Source: Niveispirillum irakense DSM 11586 (lineage in GTDB: Bacteria > Pseudomonadota > Alphaproteobacteria > Azospirillales > Azospirillaceae). Taken from it: a DNA stretch of 64,000 bases. The DNA is taken from the NCBI RefSeq assembly GCF_000429645.1, contig NZ_KE386933.1, forward strand, positions 631,711-695,710, read 5' to 3'. Each line of letters begins with the position of its first letter. Position 1 is the first letter of the stretch. The position numbers were made by a program, and so were the translations under genes. Positions 10,188 through 18,441 of this stretch are shown in pieces. Under the pieces are notes generated by a model. The model ran no database searches and had not been told where the DNA came from. It was given only the letters and a program-made list of their open reading frames with translations.

Positions 10188-10952
10188 TCAGGTCAGCGCG
10201 ATCACGGACAGGAAGCGACCGTAATCAGGCTCCCCGCGCAAGGTGGCGCGGCGATAGCTGAAGAATTCACTCTCCCGCGTCACCGTATCCAGTCCGGCAT
10301 GGCTGATCTGCCCGATGCCGGCGGCGCGCAGCCGGTTGGTCACATAGCGGCCCAGATCGAACATCCAGTGCTTTTCGCGCGCTGACGGCTTGAACAGTGC
10401 CGCATGGGCTGAGTCGCGATCCAGGAACAGGGCGCGGAATTCCGGCCCGACCTCGTAGCTGTCCCAGGCGATATGCGGGCCGACACCGGCGCGGATGCGG
10501 GCAGGATCGGCGCCCAGATCGACCATGGCGGCGATGGTGGCATCCAGCACGCCGCCCACCGCACCCTTCCACCCGGCATGGGCGGCGCCGATGATCCGCG
10601 CATCGGGATCGCAGAACAGCACCGGCACACAGTCAGCCGTCAGGATACCCAGCGTGATGCCCGGCCGGTCGGTGACCATGGCATCGGCGCGCGGTGCGTC
10701 TGCCGGGGTCCAGCTTTCCCTTACCGTTACCACATCGGGGCTATGGACCTGGTGCACGGTGATCAGGCTTTCCGGCGTCTGGCCGATGGCCTGTGCGGCG
10801 CGGGCACGATTTTCCCGCACGGCAGCGGGATCATCCTTGGAGCCATAGCCGCAATTAAGCCCGGCATAGAGCCCGGTGGAAACCCCGCCGTCCCGGGTCA
10901 GGAAGGCGTGGCGGATGCCGGGAAGCCCGGCAAGGGTGGGCAGGGTGATCAT
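10188..10952 (-). CDS. pgeF: Purine nucleoside phosphorylase/polyphenol oxidase (laccase-domain, PgeF/YfiH family)
   Basis: 254 residues, full length for the family. Residues that would bind zinc in the active site are visible: His in TVHQVHS (about 67-70), Cys in TADCVPV (108) and His in AAHAGWKG (125). YfiH-type enzymes act on purine nucleosides, and PgeF has been linked to peptidoglycan quality control. The ATG overlaps the stop of the upstream methyltransferase gene, and lgt precedes that, so the three form a coupled operon (lgt, midA-like, pgeF). Which substrate is used here cannot be told from sequence. Confidence 0.92.
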   Translation of the reverse strand: MITLPTLAGLPGIRHAFLTRDGGVSTGLYAGLNCGYGSKDDPAAVRENRARAAQAIGQTPESLITVHQVHSPDVVTVRESWTPADAPRADAMVTDRPGITLGILTADCVPVLFCDPDARIIGAAHAGWKGAVGGVLDATIAAMVDLGADPARIRAGVGPHIAWDSYEVGPEFRALFLDRDSAHAALFKPSAREKHWMFDLGRYVTNRLRAAGIGQISHAGLDTVTRESEFFSYRRATLRGEPDYGRFLSVIALT

Positions 10953-12055
10953 GGCGTCTCTCGCGGGGCGAACCCTGCCGGTGCATCCAGGCCGGGGCTG
11001 GTCAGGGCGATGGCTTTGAACAGGGTGCCCATCTGGTCCGGGGCGGTCAGCCGGGCCAGGGCAGTCTCAATATCGGCGGCCTGTTTCGGCGTCGCGCGGG
11101 CTTTCAGTGCTGTGGCGCGGGCGGCGATGCCCAGGGCCGTCAGCAGGTCACCCTGGTTGACGGCCCCACCCGCCGCCGGGTGGCAGCGGCCCCCCGCTTC
11201 CGTCGCCGCCCGGCCCAGGGCAGTGAAATCGACATGGGCGGTCAGGTCGGCGGTGCCAGGGCCATCCAGCACCGGCACTGGCTTGTGTGCCCGCAGGGCC
11301 TGCAGCGTGTCGCCGATGGCCGGGCCGCAATAGCCGTAATCAATGATAAGGGCTGCGCCTGGATGGGCTGCCAGCCGCGCGCCGATTTCACCCGCAATGC
11401 CGATCCCCACGGGACAGAGTTCCGCCACGGCCCCCGGCGCGATACGTGGATCATAAAGGCTGGGGTCCAGCAGGCCGACACCGCCCGGCGCCACGGTGAA
11501 GGTGAGTTTGCCGCTATCGTCCAGACCCACCATCCGTTCCCCCCAGCCGCGCGGCAGGCGGATAAACTGGCGGATGGGCAGGGCATCAAAAAACTCGTTG
11601 GCGACCAGCAGCATCGGCCCGTCCGGCACATCCCCCAGCCGGTCGTACCAGTTAGGGGAAAAGCCATGCAGGGCCGCGGCCTGCCGCTGGCGCAGGGCAG
11701 GACTGGTTTCCACCAGCGCCAGCCGTAATGCCGCATGGAAGCCCGGCACGCGGGCCGTGGCGCGCAGGGCGTCGGCCATTAATGTGCCGCGTCCCGGCCC
11801 TAGCTCCACCAGGGTGAAGGGGCTGGGGGCGCCCAGACGCAGCCAGCAATCGGCCAGCCAGATGCCCACCATTTCCCCGAACATCTGGCTGATTTCCGGC
11901 GCGGTGGTGAAGTCCCCGGTCCGGCCGAGCGGGTCGCGGGTAATATAATAGCCATGGTCCGGATGGCCCAAAGCATCAGCCATGAAGGTGGCGACACTGA
12001 TCGGGCCGCCCAAGGCGATACGGCGGACCAGCAGCGATTCCAGCGCGCCCGTCAT
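10949..12055 (-). CDS. SAM-dependent methyltransferase, MidA/NDUFAF7 family (COG1565)
   Basis: 368 residues. The SAM-binding motif VELGPGRGTLMADAL is at about 83-97. The N-terminal HPDHGYYITRDPLGRTGDFTT-type segment is the hallmark of this family; the mitochondrial member NDUFAF7 dimethylates an arginine of a complex I subunit. The bacterial role is less clear; I infer protein arginine methylation. Start and stop overlap both neighbours by four bases (lgt upstream, pgeF downstream). Confidence 0.88.
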   Translation of the reverse strand: MTGALESLLVRRIALGGPISVATFMADALGHPDHGYYITRDPLGRTGDFTTAPEISQMFGEMVGIWLADCWLRLGAPSPFTLVELGPGRGTLMADALRATARVPGFHAALRLALVETSPALRQRQAAALHGFSPNWYDRLGDVPDGPMLLVANEFFDALPIRQFIRLPRGWGERMVGLDDSGKLTFTVAPGGVGLLDPSLYDPRIAPGAVAELCPVGIGIAGEIGARLAAHPGAALIIDYGYCGPAIGDTLQALRAHKPVPVLDGPGTADLTAHVDFTALGRAATEAGGRCHPAAGGAVNQGDLLTALGIAARATALKARATPKQAADIETALARLTAPDQMGTLFKAIALTSPGLDAPAGFAPRETP

Positions 12056-12888
12056 GCCTTCTTGCCGTCGGCACCTTCAACCGGGGCCGCCACGGGTGTG
12101 CCGAAGGGGGCGCGCCACACCATCCACAGGCCCGCGGCCAGCATCGGCAGGGACAGAAGCTGGCCCATCGTGGTGCCGAACATCAGGAAGCCCAGTTGCG
12201 CGTCGGGCTGGCGGAACAGTTCTCCGATGATGCGGGCGATGGCATAGCCGATCAGGAAACAACCCGACAGGGTGCCGGTACGGGCGCGGACCGTCGGGCT
12301 GCGCGCCAGGAAGAACAGGATGGCAAACAGGATCAGCCCTTCCATCCCTGCCTGATAAAGCTGGCTGGGATGGCGCGGAATATCGCCGCCGGTGGGGAAG
12401 ATCATGGCCCAGGGCACATCGGTGGGCCGGCCCCACAATTCCCCGTTCACGAAATTGGCCAGCCGCCCCAGCAGCAGCCCGACCGGGGCGGCACAGGCCA
12501 CCAGATCGCCCAGCGCAAAGGGGGAGAAACCCCGCCGCAAGGAGAAGGCGATGATGGCGACGATCACGCCCGTCAGCCCGCCATGGAAGGACATGCCGCC
12601 ATGCCAGACACGGAAAATTTCCAGCGGATCGGCCAGATAGGCATCCAGATTATAGAAGAGCACGCTGCCCAGCCGTCCGCCGACCAGGATGCCGGCCGCC
12701 GCCCAGATCAGGAAGTCGGACAGATCGTCCGGAGTCGGGCGCGTGCCGGTATTGCGGGCCAGCCGCATCGTGTACCAGAGCGCAAAACCGATGCCGACTG
12801 CATAGGCCAGCCCGTACCATTTTATCGATATCGGCCCCAGCGACAGCGCCACGGGGTCGAAGGCGGGAAAGGGAATGGCCAGCAGCAT
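12052..12888 (-). CDS. lgt: Prolipoprotein diacylglyceryl transferase Lgt
   Basis: 278 residues with about seven hydrophobic segments. The Lgt signature GRLANFVNGELWG is at 141-153, and the conserved HGG (SFHGGL, about 101-105) is present. Lgt moves diacylglycerol from phosphatidylglycerol to the lipobox cysteine of prelipoproteins at the inner membrane. It is the first gene of the minus-strand operon lgt, midA-like, pgeF and is divergent from ubiK. The C-terminal tail (about 255-278) is hydrophilic. Confidence 0.97.
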   Translation of the reverse strand: MLLAIPFPAFDPVALSLGPISIKWYGLAYAVGIGFALWYTMRLARNTGTRPTPDDLSDFLIWAAAGILVGGRLGSVLFYNLDAYLADPLEIFRVWHGGMSFHGGLTGVIVAIIAFSLRRGFSPFALGDLVACAAPVGLLLGRLANFVNGELWGRPTDVPWAMIFPTGGDIPRHPSQLYQAGMEGLILFAILFFLARSPTVRARTGTLSGCFLIGYAIARIIGELFRQPDAQLGFLMFGTTMGQLLSLPMLAAGLWMVWRAPFGTPVAAPVEGADGKKA

Positions 12889-13066
12889 CGGGTCTGTCTT
12901 CGCTTACATACAAGGGTGCGGGCGGCAAACAGCCCACCCGCCTTATAGGCCCCTGGAACCGGTGCGGCAAGCCACCGGCCCAACCCTGACCTACCCGCCA
13001 ACGCAATGGACAGGCCCCATGCCCATCCCCATAATGCCGGCCACTTTAATCCAGGGATATCGACCC

Positions 13067-13369
13067 ATGCAGATCGAGAACAAGCTGTTGGACGACCTGG
13101 CCCGGATCGCCAGCGGCGCCGCCGGCGCGCTGTCGGGCATCCGTGGCGAGGTGGAGGCGCAGTTCCGCCAGCAGTTCGAGCGCATCCTGTCGCAGATGGA
13201 TGTCGTCTCCCGCGAGGAGTTCGAGGCCGTCAAGGCGTCCGCCGCCGAAGCGCGCGCGCGCCAGGAAGTGCTGGAGGAAAAGCTGGCAGCATCCTCCCCG
13301 CTGGAGGAACGGGTGGCCAAGCTGGAAGCGCTGGTCGCCGAATTGACGGCGGGTCAGGCCAAGACCTGA
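13067..13369 (+). CDS. ubiK: Ubiquinone biosynthesis accessory factor UbiK (BMFP family, COG2960)
   Basis: 100 residues from the ATG at 13067, which has AGGGA nine bases upstream. The N-terminal half (NKLLDDLARIASGAAGAL) and the VVSREEFEAVKASAAEAR segment match the YqiC/UbiK family. Residues about 68-95 are a heptad-like coiled coil (LEERVAKLEALVAEL) that trimerises in family members. UbiK helps assemble or target the soluble ubiquinone complex and has a membrane-fusogenic coiled coil. It stands alone, divergent from lgt. Confidence 0.88.
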   Translation: MQIENKLLDDLARIASGAAGALSGIRGEVEAQFRQQFERILSQMDVVSREEFEAVKASAAEARARQEVLEEKLAASSPLEERVAKLEALVAELTAGQAKT

Positions 13370-13616
13370 CCGCCTGTTCAGAACGCCTTGAAGGCGGCCT
13401 TGATATTTTCCTGTGGCCGTAAGCCGTCAGTGAAAGTTGTTTTGATCGGGTCGGGCATCCGCCGGAAGGCCGGCTTGCCAGTTCCATATGGTACTGGCAC
13501 CGTATTTCTGGGGGTTCGCCCACCAAATGCCACAACATCTGGATTAAAATCCGGGGGGTGGTTGACCGGCAGTCTTTGGGGAACCAGGGCGCCGGTTGGG
13601 GACGAGGAGAGTTGAG

Positions 13617-14120
13617 ATGACGGCCGTGAGCACAGAGAATGGCGCCGCCACGCATAATCCGCTGGATATGCTGGAAGAGATTGTGGTCGCCAATGAATGG
13701 GCGTTCGACCGCGTAAGTGAAGAGGAAATGGTGGTGGAGATCGGCGGGCGCTGGTGCGCCTACCGGCTGTTCTTCATGTGGCAGGACGAGGTGAGCGCGA
13801 TGCAGTTCTCCTGCCAGTTCGACATGAAGGTGCCGGGCCCGCGCCGCACCGCCGTGTCCGAACTGCTGGGAGAGATCAACCCCAAGCTCTGGCTGGGCCA
13901 TTTTGATGTCTGCCTGGAGCAGGGGACGCCGATGTTCCGCCAGACCACCTTGCTGCGCGGCGCGCGTGCCGCCAGTGCGGAACAGTTGGAAGATCTGGTG
14001 GACATCGCCCTGTCAGAATGTGAGCGTTTCTATCCCGCCTTCCAGTTTGTGATCTGGGGCGGCAAAACAGCCGAGGAAGCGGTGGCAGCCGCCATCCTGG
14101 ATACGGTCGGGGAGGCCTGA
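13617..14120 (+). CDS. YbjN domain-containing protein
   Basis: 167 residues from the ATG at 13617, preceded by GAGGAGA at a seven-base spacing. The fold pattern (two aromatic-rich strand blocks around CAYRLFFMWQDEVSAMQFSC, then TTLLRGARAASAEQLEDLV) fits the YbjN/PF10722 family, described as a sensory-transduction regulator but without a known biochemical activity. It precedes proC by 49 bases and may be cotranscribed with it. No membrane segment or signal peptide is visible. Confidence 0.75.
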   Translation: MTAVSTENGAATHNPLDMLEEIVVANEWAFDRVSEEEMVVEIGGRWCAYRLFFMWQDEVSAMQFSCQFDMKVPGPRRTAVSELLGEINPKLWLGHFDVCLEQGTPMFRQTTLLRGARAASAEQLEDLVDIALSECERFYPAFQFVIWGGKTAEEAVAAAILDTVGEA

Positions 14121-14169
14121 GGCCGCAACGGCCAGGGCCGGTTCAATCAATTTGGGAAGGGAGACGAAC

Positions 14170-14976
14170 GTGAGCGCGACATTGCTGTTGGTCGGCTGTG
14201 GGAAGATGGGCAGTGCCATGCTGGCGGGCTGGAAACAGGCCGACCCCGCCACCCGCCTTGTCGTGGTGGAGCCGTTCGGTGCGCCCAAGGGCCTGCCGGC
14301 CGATGTGCAAGTTGTCGCCAGCGCCGATGAAATCCCCGCTGATTTCCAGCCCGATGCCATCATTCTGGCCGTTAAGCCGCAGATGATGGACGAGGCGCTG
14401 CCCGCCTATGCCCGCTTCGCCGACCGCGCGCTCTATCTCTCCATCGCCGCCGGCAAGACGCTGGCTTATTTCGAAAAGCATCTGGGCGCGTCTGCGCGGA
14501 TCGTGCGGGCTATGCCCAACACGCCGGCCGCCGTTGGCCGGGGGATCAGCGCCCTGGTGGCGAATGGCCGTGTCGATCAGGCGGGCCGTACCCTGGCGCA
14601 GCAGCTTCTGTCCGCCGTGGGTGAGGTCGCCTGGGTGGAAGAGGAAGGGCTGCTGGATGCCGTGACCGCTGTGTCCGGGTCCGGCCCCGCCTATGTGTTC
14701 CTGCTGGTGGAAACGCTGGCGCGGGCGGGAGAGCAGGCGGGATTGCCGGCCGATCTCGCCATGCGTCTGGCCCGCGCCACTGTGATGGGGTCGGGTGAAT
14801 TGCTGCGCCAGAGCCATGAATCGGCTGAGCAGCTTCGCCGCAATGTCACCAGCCCCAAGGGCACCACACAGGCGGCCCTGGATGTGTTGATGGCGGAAGG
14901 GCCGGCTGGCATGGCCGACCTGCTGCGCCGTGCGGTGGCGGCGGGTACCAACCGCTCCCGCGAACTGGCCGGTTGA
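14170..14976 (+). CDS. proC: Pyrroline-5-carboxylate reductase
   Basis: 268 residues from a GTG with AAGGGAGA upstream. The NAD(P)-binding GCGKMG is at 9-14. MPNTPAAVGRG and the C-terminal VTSPKGTTQAALDVL region are signatures of ProC. It catalyses the last step of proline synthesis, reducing pyrroline-5-carboxylate with NAD(P)H. The stop region overlaps the next gene's upstream sequence, and the YbaK gene follows within 15 bases. Confidence 0.96.
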   Translation: MSATLLLVGCGKMGSAMLAGWKQADPATRLVVVEPFGAPKGLPADVQVVASADEIPADFQPDAIILAVKPQMMDEALPAYARFADRALYLSIAAGKTLAYFEKHLGASARIVRAMPNTPAAVGRGISALVANGRVDQAGRTLAQQLLSAVGEVAWVEEEGLLDAVTAVSGSGPAYVFLLVETLARAGEQAGLPADLAMRLARATVMGSGELLRQSHESAEQLRRNVTSPKGTTQAALDVLMAEGPAGMADLLRRAVAAGTNRSRELAG

Positions 14977-14990
14977 CGGGGAATAGCGGG

Positions 14991-15485
14991 ATGGCGGGTC
15001 CGCTCAGCCCCAGCGCGCAGCGTGTGCAGAACTTGCTGAACGATCTGGGGCATCCGATCCATGTGCTGGAATTCGCAGCCTCCACCCGTACCTCGGCAGA
15101 GGCTGCGGCGGCGATTGGATGCGATGTGGCACAGATCGCCAAATCCATCATGTTCCGCACCCGGGACACTGACCGGCCCGTGCTGGTTGTTGCCTCTGGC
15201 GCGGCACGGGTGAACGAGGCGTTTGTGATGCGCCATCTGGCCAATGCCCTGGCGGGGGAGCGATTGGCCAAGGCGGACGCAGATTTCGTCCGCCAGAAGA
15301 CCGGCTATGTCATTGGTGGCGTCCCGCCGCTGGGCCATAATGTGCCGCCCATCGCCTTGTTCGACCGGGATCTGCTGCGCCATGCCACGGTCTGGGCGGC
15401 GGCTGGCACACCGAACACGGTCTTCCCCATCGCGCCGGATGTCCTGCGCGATCTGGTGGGTGGCGTGGTGGGGGATGTGGCCTAA
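14991..15485 (+). CDS. YbaK/EbsC family aminoacyl-tRNA deacylase-like protein
   Basis: 164 residues from the ATG at 14991, with GGGGAA upstream; a TTG at 14973 overlapping the proC stop is a weaker alternative. The family pattern is clear: CDVAQIAKSIMFRT near the middle and KTGYVIGGVPPLGH, the conserved substrate-pocket motif with GxxPxGH. Members clear mischarged tRNAs such as Cys-tRNA(Pro). Its position just after proC is suggestive but does not prove a proline link. Confidence 0.88.
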   Translation: MAGPLSPSAQRVQNLLNDLGHPIHVLEFAASTRTSAEAAAAIGCDVAQIAKSIMFRTRDTDRPVLVVASGAARVNEAFVMRHLANALAGERLAKADADFVRQKTGYVIGGVPPLGHNVPPIALFDRDLLRHATVWAAAGTPNTVFPIAPDVLRDLVGGVVGDVA

Positions 15486-15514
15486 GGGCCGGCCCTCATC
15501 CCCCTGTCTGCCTT

Positions 15515-17023
15515 TCATTCCGCCGGGATCAGGTGACGGATGGGCATTGGCCGGGCGCGCTCCTGCCTGGTCCGGTCGATCACCTGTGCCAGCCTTTCCG
15601 CCGCCCGGCGCATTTTCTCCGGGGTGAAGGCGGCATAGCCCAGCACCAGGGCGCCCGGATCGTTGGGGGCGGCCGGTATCTGCCGATAATCGGCCAGTGA
15701 CGGGGCAACCAGCCGGGCGGTGCGCGCCTGTGCTGACAAGGTTCTGTCACTGAAGCCCAGGTCCGGCGCCAGCCGCGCCGTCAGATGCAGCCCGGCGGGG
15801 GCGGCCTCCACCGCAAGCGCGCCCGACCATAGCCGGTCGGCGGCGAACAGAAGCGCCTGCTGCCGCTCGGCATACAGCACCCGCGTCCGCCGGAGATGGG
15901 AAGCATAGTGCCCTTCGACCAGCAAATCATGGATTGCCATCTGTTCCGGCAGGGGGACGGACATACCCAGCCGGTCCCGTAAGGCACGGGCGGTATCCAC
16001 CAGCGCCGCTGGCAGGACGAGCCAGGACAGCCGGATGGCGGGGACCAGCACCTGATCCAGCCCGCCCAGATGCAGCACCCGCCCGCTTTCATCCAGCGCC
16101 TGCAGGGCGGGCAGTGGCCGACCGGTATAGCGGCAGCCGCCGTCACGGTCATCTTCCAGCAGCCAGCCGCCGCTGCGCCGTGCCCAGGCCAGCAACGCCA
16201 TGCGCCGGCGCAGCGGCATGCAGCCCCCCAGCGGGAATTGCCAGGACGGGCTGACCACGGCCAGCCGCGCTTCCGGGGCCAGCCGTTGGCCCCGTTCCGG
16301 GTCCAACCCCTCCTCATCCACAGAAATGGAGGTGACAGGGCCGGGATGGCGGGCCAGGATGGCAGCGCGCAGGGGACAGCCCGGCTCTTCCAGCCATACG
16401 CCATCGCCCGGCACCAGCAGCAGGGCGGTTGCCAGTTCCAGCGCACTGCGCCGGTCGGGCAGAATCAGGATCTGCTCGGCATCGCATCCGATGCCCCGGC
16501 TGGTCTGCATATGGGCGGCCAGGGCGCGGCGCAATGGCAGCCAGCCGCCTTGTGTGTCATGCCCCAGCAGCAATCCGCCAGCATCACGCCAGCGCTTGGC
16601 GAGCAGCCGTCGCCAGGTTTCGATGTCGAACTGGTCGTAGGCAGGGATGCAGGGCTGAAAGGGGAGCAGATCGGCCGCCGCGGCTGGCACCGCCGACGGG
16701 CGGGGGCGTGTTGCCGGTTGCGGTTGTGCCAGCCGTACGGCTGGGGCCATCGCATCATCGGGCAGGGTGCGGCACACATAGGTGCCAGAGCCGATGCGGG
16801 CTTCCAGATAGCCTTCCGCGATCAGCCGGTCGATGGCGGCCACCACCGTGTTGCGGGAAATGCCCAGATCGGTCGCCATGGTACGGGTGGAGGGCAGACG
16901 CTCGGCCGCACGGATGGCGCCATTGATGATTGCCTCGCGCAGCCGGTCGAACAGGCGCTGCTGCAGCGGCACGCCATCATCGGCGTCGAAGAGGGAGAGC
17001 AGGGGCCCTTGTGACAGTTTCAT
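15515..17023 (-). CDS. MocR/GntR-type transcriptional regulator with degenerate aminotransferase domain
   Basis: 502 residues. Residues 15-83 form a GntR winged helix (RLPSTRTMATDLGISRNTVV). Residues 125-480 align with the fold-type I aminotransferase domain of MocR regulators, with GRPLPALQALD at 301-311. Several cofactor positions are altered. The segment that normally reads GTFSK-x-L reads GGLDQVL (320-326), so the PLP lysine is Gln324. The usual DDYD is DDRD (291-294), and PSHQ is PSWQ (259-262). It therefore probably cannot form the internal aldimine. It may respond to another ligand or to none. No obvious divergent metabolic target lies next door. Confidence 0.82.
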   Translation of the reverse strand: MKLSQGPLLSLFDADDGVPLQQRLFDRLREAIINGAIRAAERLPSTRTMATDLGISRNTVVAAIDRLIAEGYLEARIGSGTYVCRTLPDDAMAPAVRLAQPQPATRPRPSAVPAAAADLLPFQPCIPAYDQFDIETWRRLLAKRWRDAGGLLLGHDTQGGWLPLRRALAAHMQTSRGIGCDAEQILILPDRRSALELATALLLVPGDGVWLEEPGCPLRAAILARHPGPVTSISVDEEGLDPERGQRLAPEARLAVVSPSWQFPLGGCMPLRRRMALLAWARRSGGWLLEDDRDGGCRYTGRPLPALQALDESGRVLHLGGLDQVLVPAIRLSWLVLPAALVDTARALRDRLGMSVPLPEQMAIHDLLVEGHYASHLRRTRVLYAERQQALLFAADRLWSGALAVEAAPAGLHLTARLAPDLGFSDRTLSAQARTARLVAPSLADYRQIPAAPNDPGALVLGYAAFTPEKMRRAAERLAQVIDRTRQERARPMPIRHLIPAE

Positions 17024-17175
17024 GTGGCCTCGCTTTGTCTGCCCGCCCAGGATGGCGGGGGCCCCGTTGGCGGGGAGCGGGCGGGTGCCGGCGGATAGCG
17101 GTTCTGTTAGGGAAAACCGTTACCCGCCGGACCGACCGGGAGGCGGCCGGGTGACACCGGGATGCCGCCTCACCA

Positions 17176-17202
17176 CCGCCGGCGACGGGGCGATGCCGGC
17201 GG
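17176..17202. terminator. Hairpin after the PepSY gene (CCGCCGGC/GCCGGCGG)
   Basis: Perfect eight-base arms lie 25 bases past the PepSY stop in its transcription direction. No T-run follows, so it is a stabilising or weak terminator hairpin at best. Confidence 0.35.
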
Positions 17203-17226
17203 TAGTCGGTCAGAAGCAGGGAAGGA

Positions 17227-17517
17227 TCAGTTGACGATCTGGCCCGCTGCATCAATCTTCAGGGTCTTCAGACGGATGCCGTCGGCGGACTTCAGTTCCA
17301 CCTCGTAACCGCCATCGACAGTGCGGATGTCACCGACGCGGCCCTGGCGGACCTTGTTTTCGGTGAGGAAGTTGCGGGCGATCTCGCGCACTTCCTTCTT
17401 GGTCACCGGCGTGGCGCTGGCGGCAGCCTGGGTCTGGGCGACCTGGGCATTTTCCGCGGCCTGAACCGTGGCAACGCCGAAGGTGGCGACAAGGGCGATG
17501 GCGATCAGGGTGCGCAT
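17227..17517 (-). CDS. Exported PepSY-domain protein
   Basis: 96 residues from the ATG at 17517, which has GAGGAAAA upstream; an in-frame ATG at 17532 has no site. A signal peptide (about 1-21, ending VQA) precedes a PepSY-type domain: KKEVREIARNFL, then GRVGDIRTVDGGYEVEL and KTLKIDAAGQIV. PepSY domains modulate periplasmic proteases or sensors. It is divergent from the two-component pair beginning at 17722, a common arrangement in which the pair controls the PepSY gene. The 204-base gap should hold both promoters, but I cannot place them. Confidence 0.8.
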   Translation of the reverse strand: MRTLIAIALVATFGVATVQAAENAQVAQTQAAASATPVTKKEVREIARNFLTENKVRQGRVGDIRTVDGGYEVELKSADGIRLKTLKIDAAGQIVN

Positions 17518-17721
17518 TGGTGTTTTCCTCATGTTCTTTTACCTGGGTCCAGCCGATCGGTTCCGGCTGGTGACAGGGCTATGAGAACACGGGCCTTTTT
17601 CCGTACCATGTCCAAGAGGGTGTGCTTGTGAAACACTCTGTTTCCACCCCCGCCGAGGTTTACATTGTGGTAACAAGATCGGCGTCGGCACCACGCCACG
17701 GACAGCGATAGAATTACCGTC

Positions 17722-18441
17722 ATGACCGATACCAGCACCCATCTCCTCGTCGTTGATGACGACCGTGAAATCCGCGATCTGTTGACGCGCTACCTCACCC
17801 GCCATGGCTACCGTGTGACGGCGGCCAAGGATGGGGTTGAGATGCGTCGCTATCTGGCGGATCGCAATATTGACCTGATCGTGCTGGACCTGATGATGCC
17901 GGGGGAGGATGGGCTTTCGCTCTGCCGTGCCGTCCGCGCCGAGGCCGGCCCGCCTGTGGTCATGCTCTCTGCCATGGGGGAGGATGCGGACCGTATCCTG
18001 GGGCTGGAGATCGGGGCCGATGATTATCTGCCCAAGCCCTTCAACCCGCGTGAACTGGTGGCCCGCATCAAGGCCGTGCTGCGCCGGGCCCAGACGCAGA
18101 ACAGCGGACCGGCAACGGCCAGCGGCGCCATCCATTTCGCGGGCTTCATGCTGGACCAGGCGCAACGCCGGTTGAGCGATGCGAATGGCGAGGAAGTGAC
18201 GCTGACCGCCGGGGAATATGAATTGCTGGTGGCGCTGGCGACGCGGCCGCGCCGCGTGCTGTCCCGCGATGATCTGCTGGAAATCACGCGTGGCCGCTCC
18301 GCCGGTCCGTTCGACCGCTCCATCGATGTGCAGATCAGCCGTCTGCGCCGGAAGATCGAAACCGATCCCGCCGATCCCACCATCATCAAGACCGTCCGTT
18401 CCGGCGGCTATATCTTCTCGCCCGAGGTGCAATCATCATGA
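17722..18441 (+). CDS. OmpR-family response regulator
   Basis: 239 residues. The receiver domain has acidic residues in LLVVDDDRE (about 8-16), the phospho-acceptor in VLDLMMP (Asp56) and the conserved lysine in YLPKPF (105). The C-terminal winged helix (about 135-235) includes SAGPFDRSIDVQISRLRRKI, typical of OmpR/PhoB. The stop overlaps the kinase start (ATGA). The signal is unknown; the divergent PepSY gene is a likely target. Confidence 0.93.
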   Translation: MTDTSTHLLVVDDDREIRDLLTRYLTRHGYRVTAAKDGVEMRRYLADRNIDLIVLDLMMPGEDGLSLCRAVRAEAGPPVVMLSAMGEDADRILGLEIGADDYLPKPFNPRELVARIKAVLRRAQTQNSGPATASGAIHFAGFMLDQAQRRLSDANGEEVTLTAGEYELLVALATRPRRVLSRDDLLEITRGRSAGPFDRSIDVQISRLRRKIETDPADPTIIKTVRSGGYIFSPEVQSS

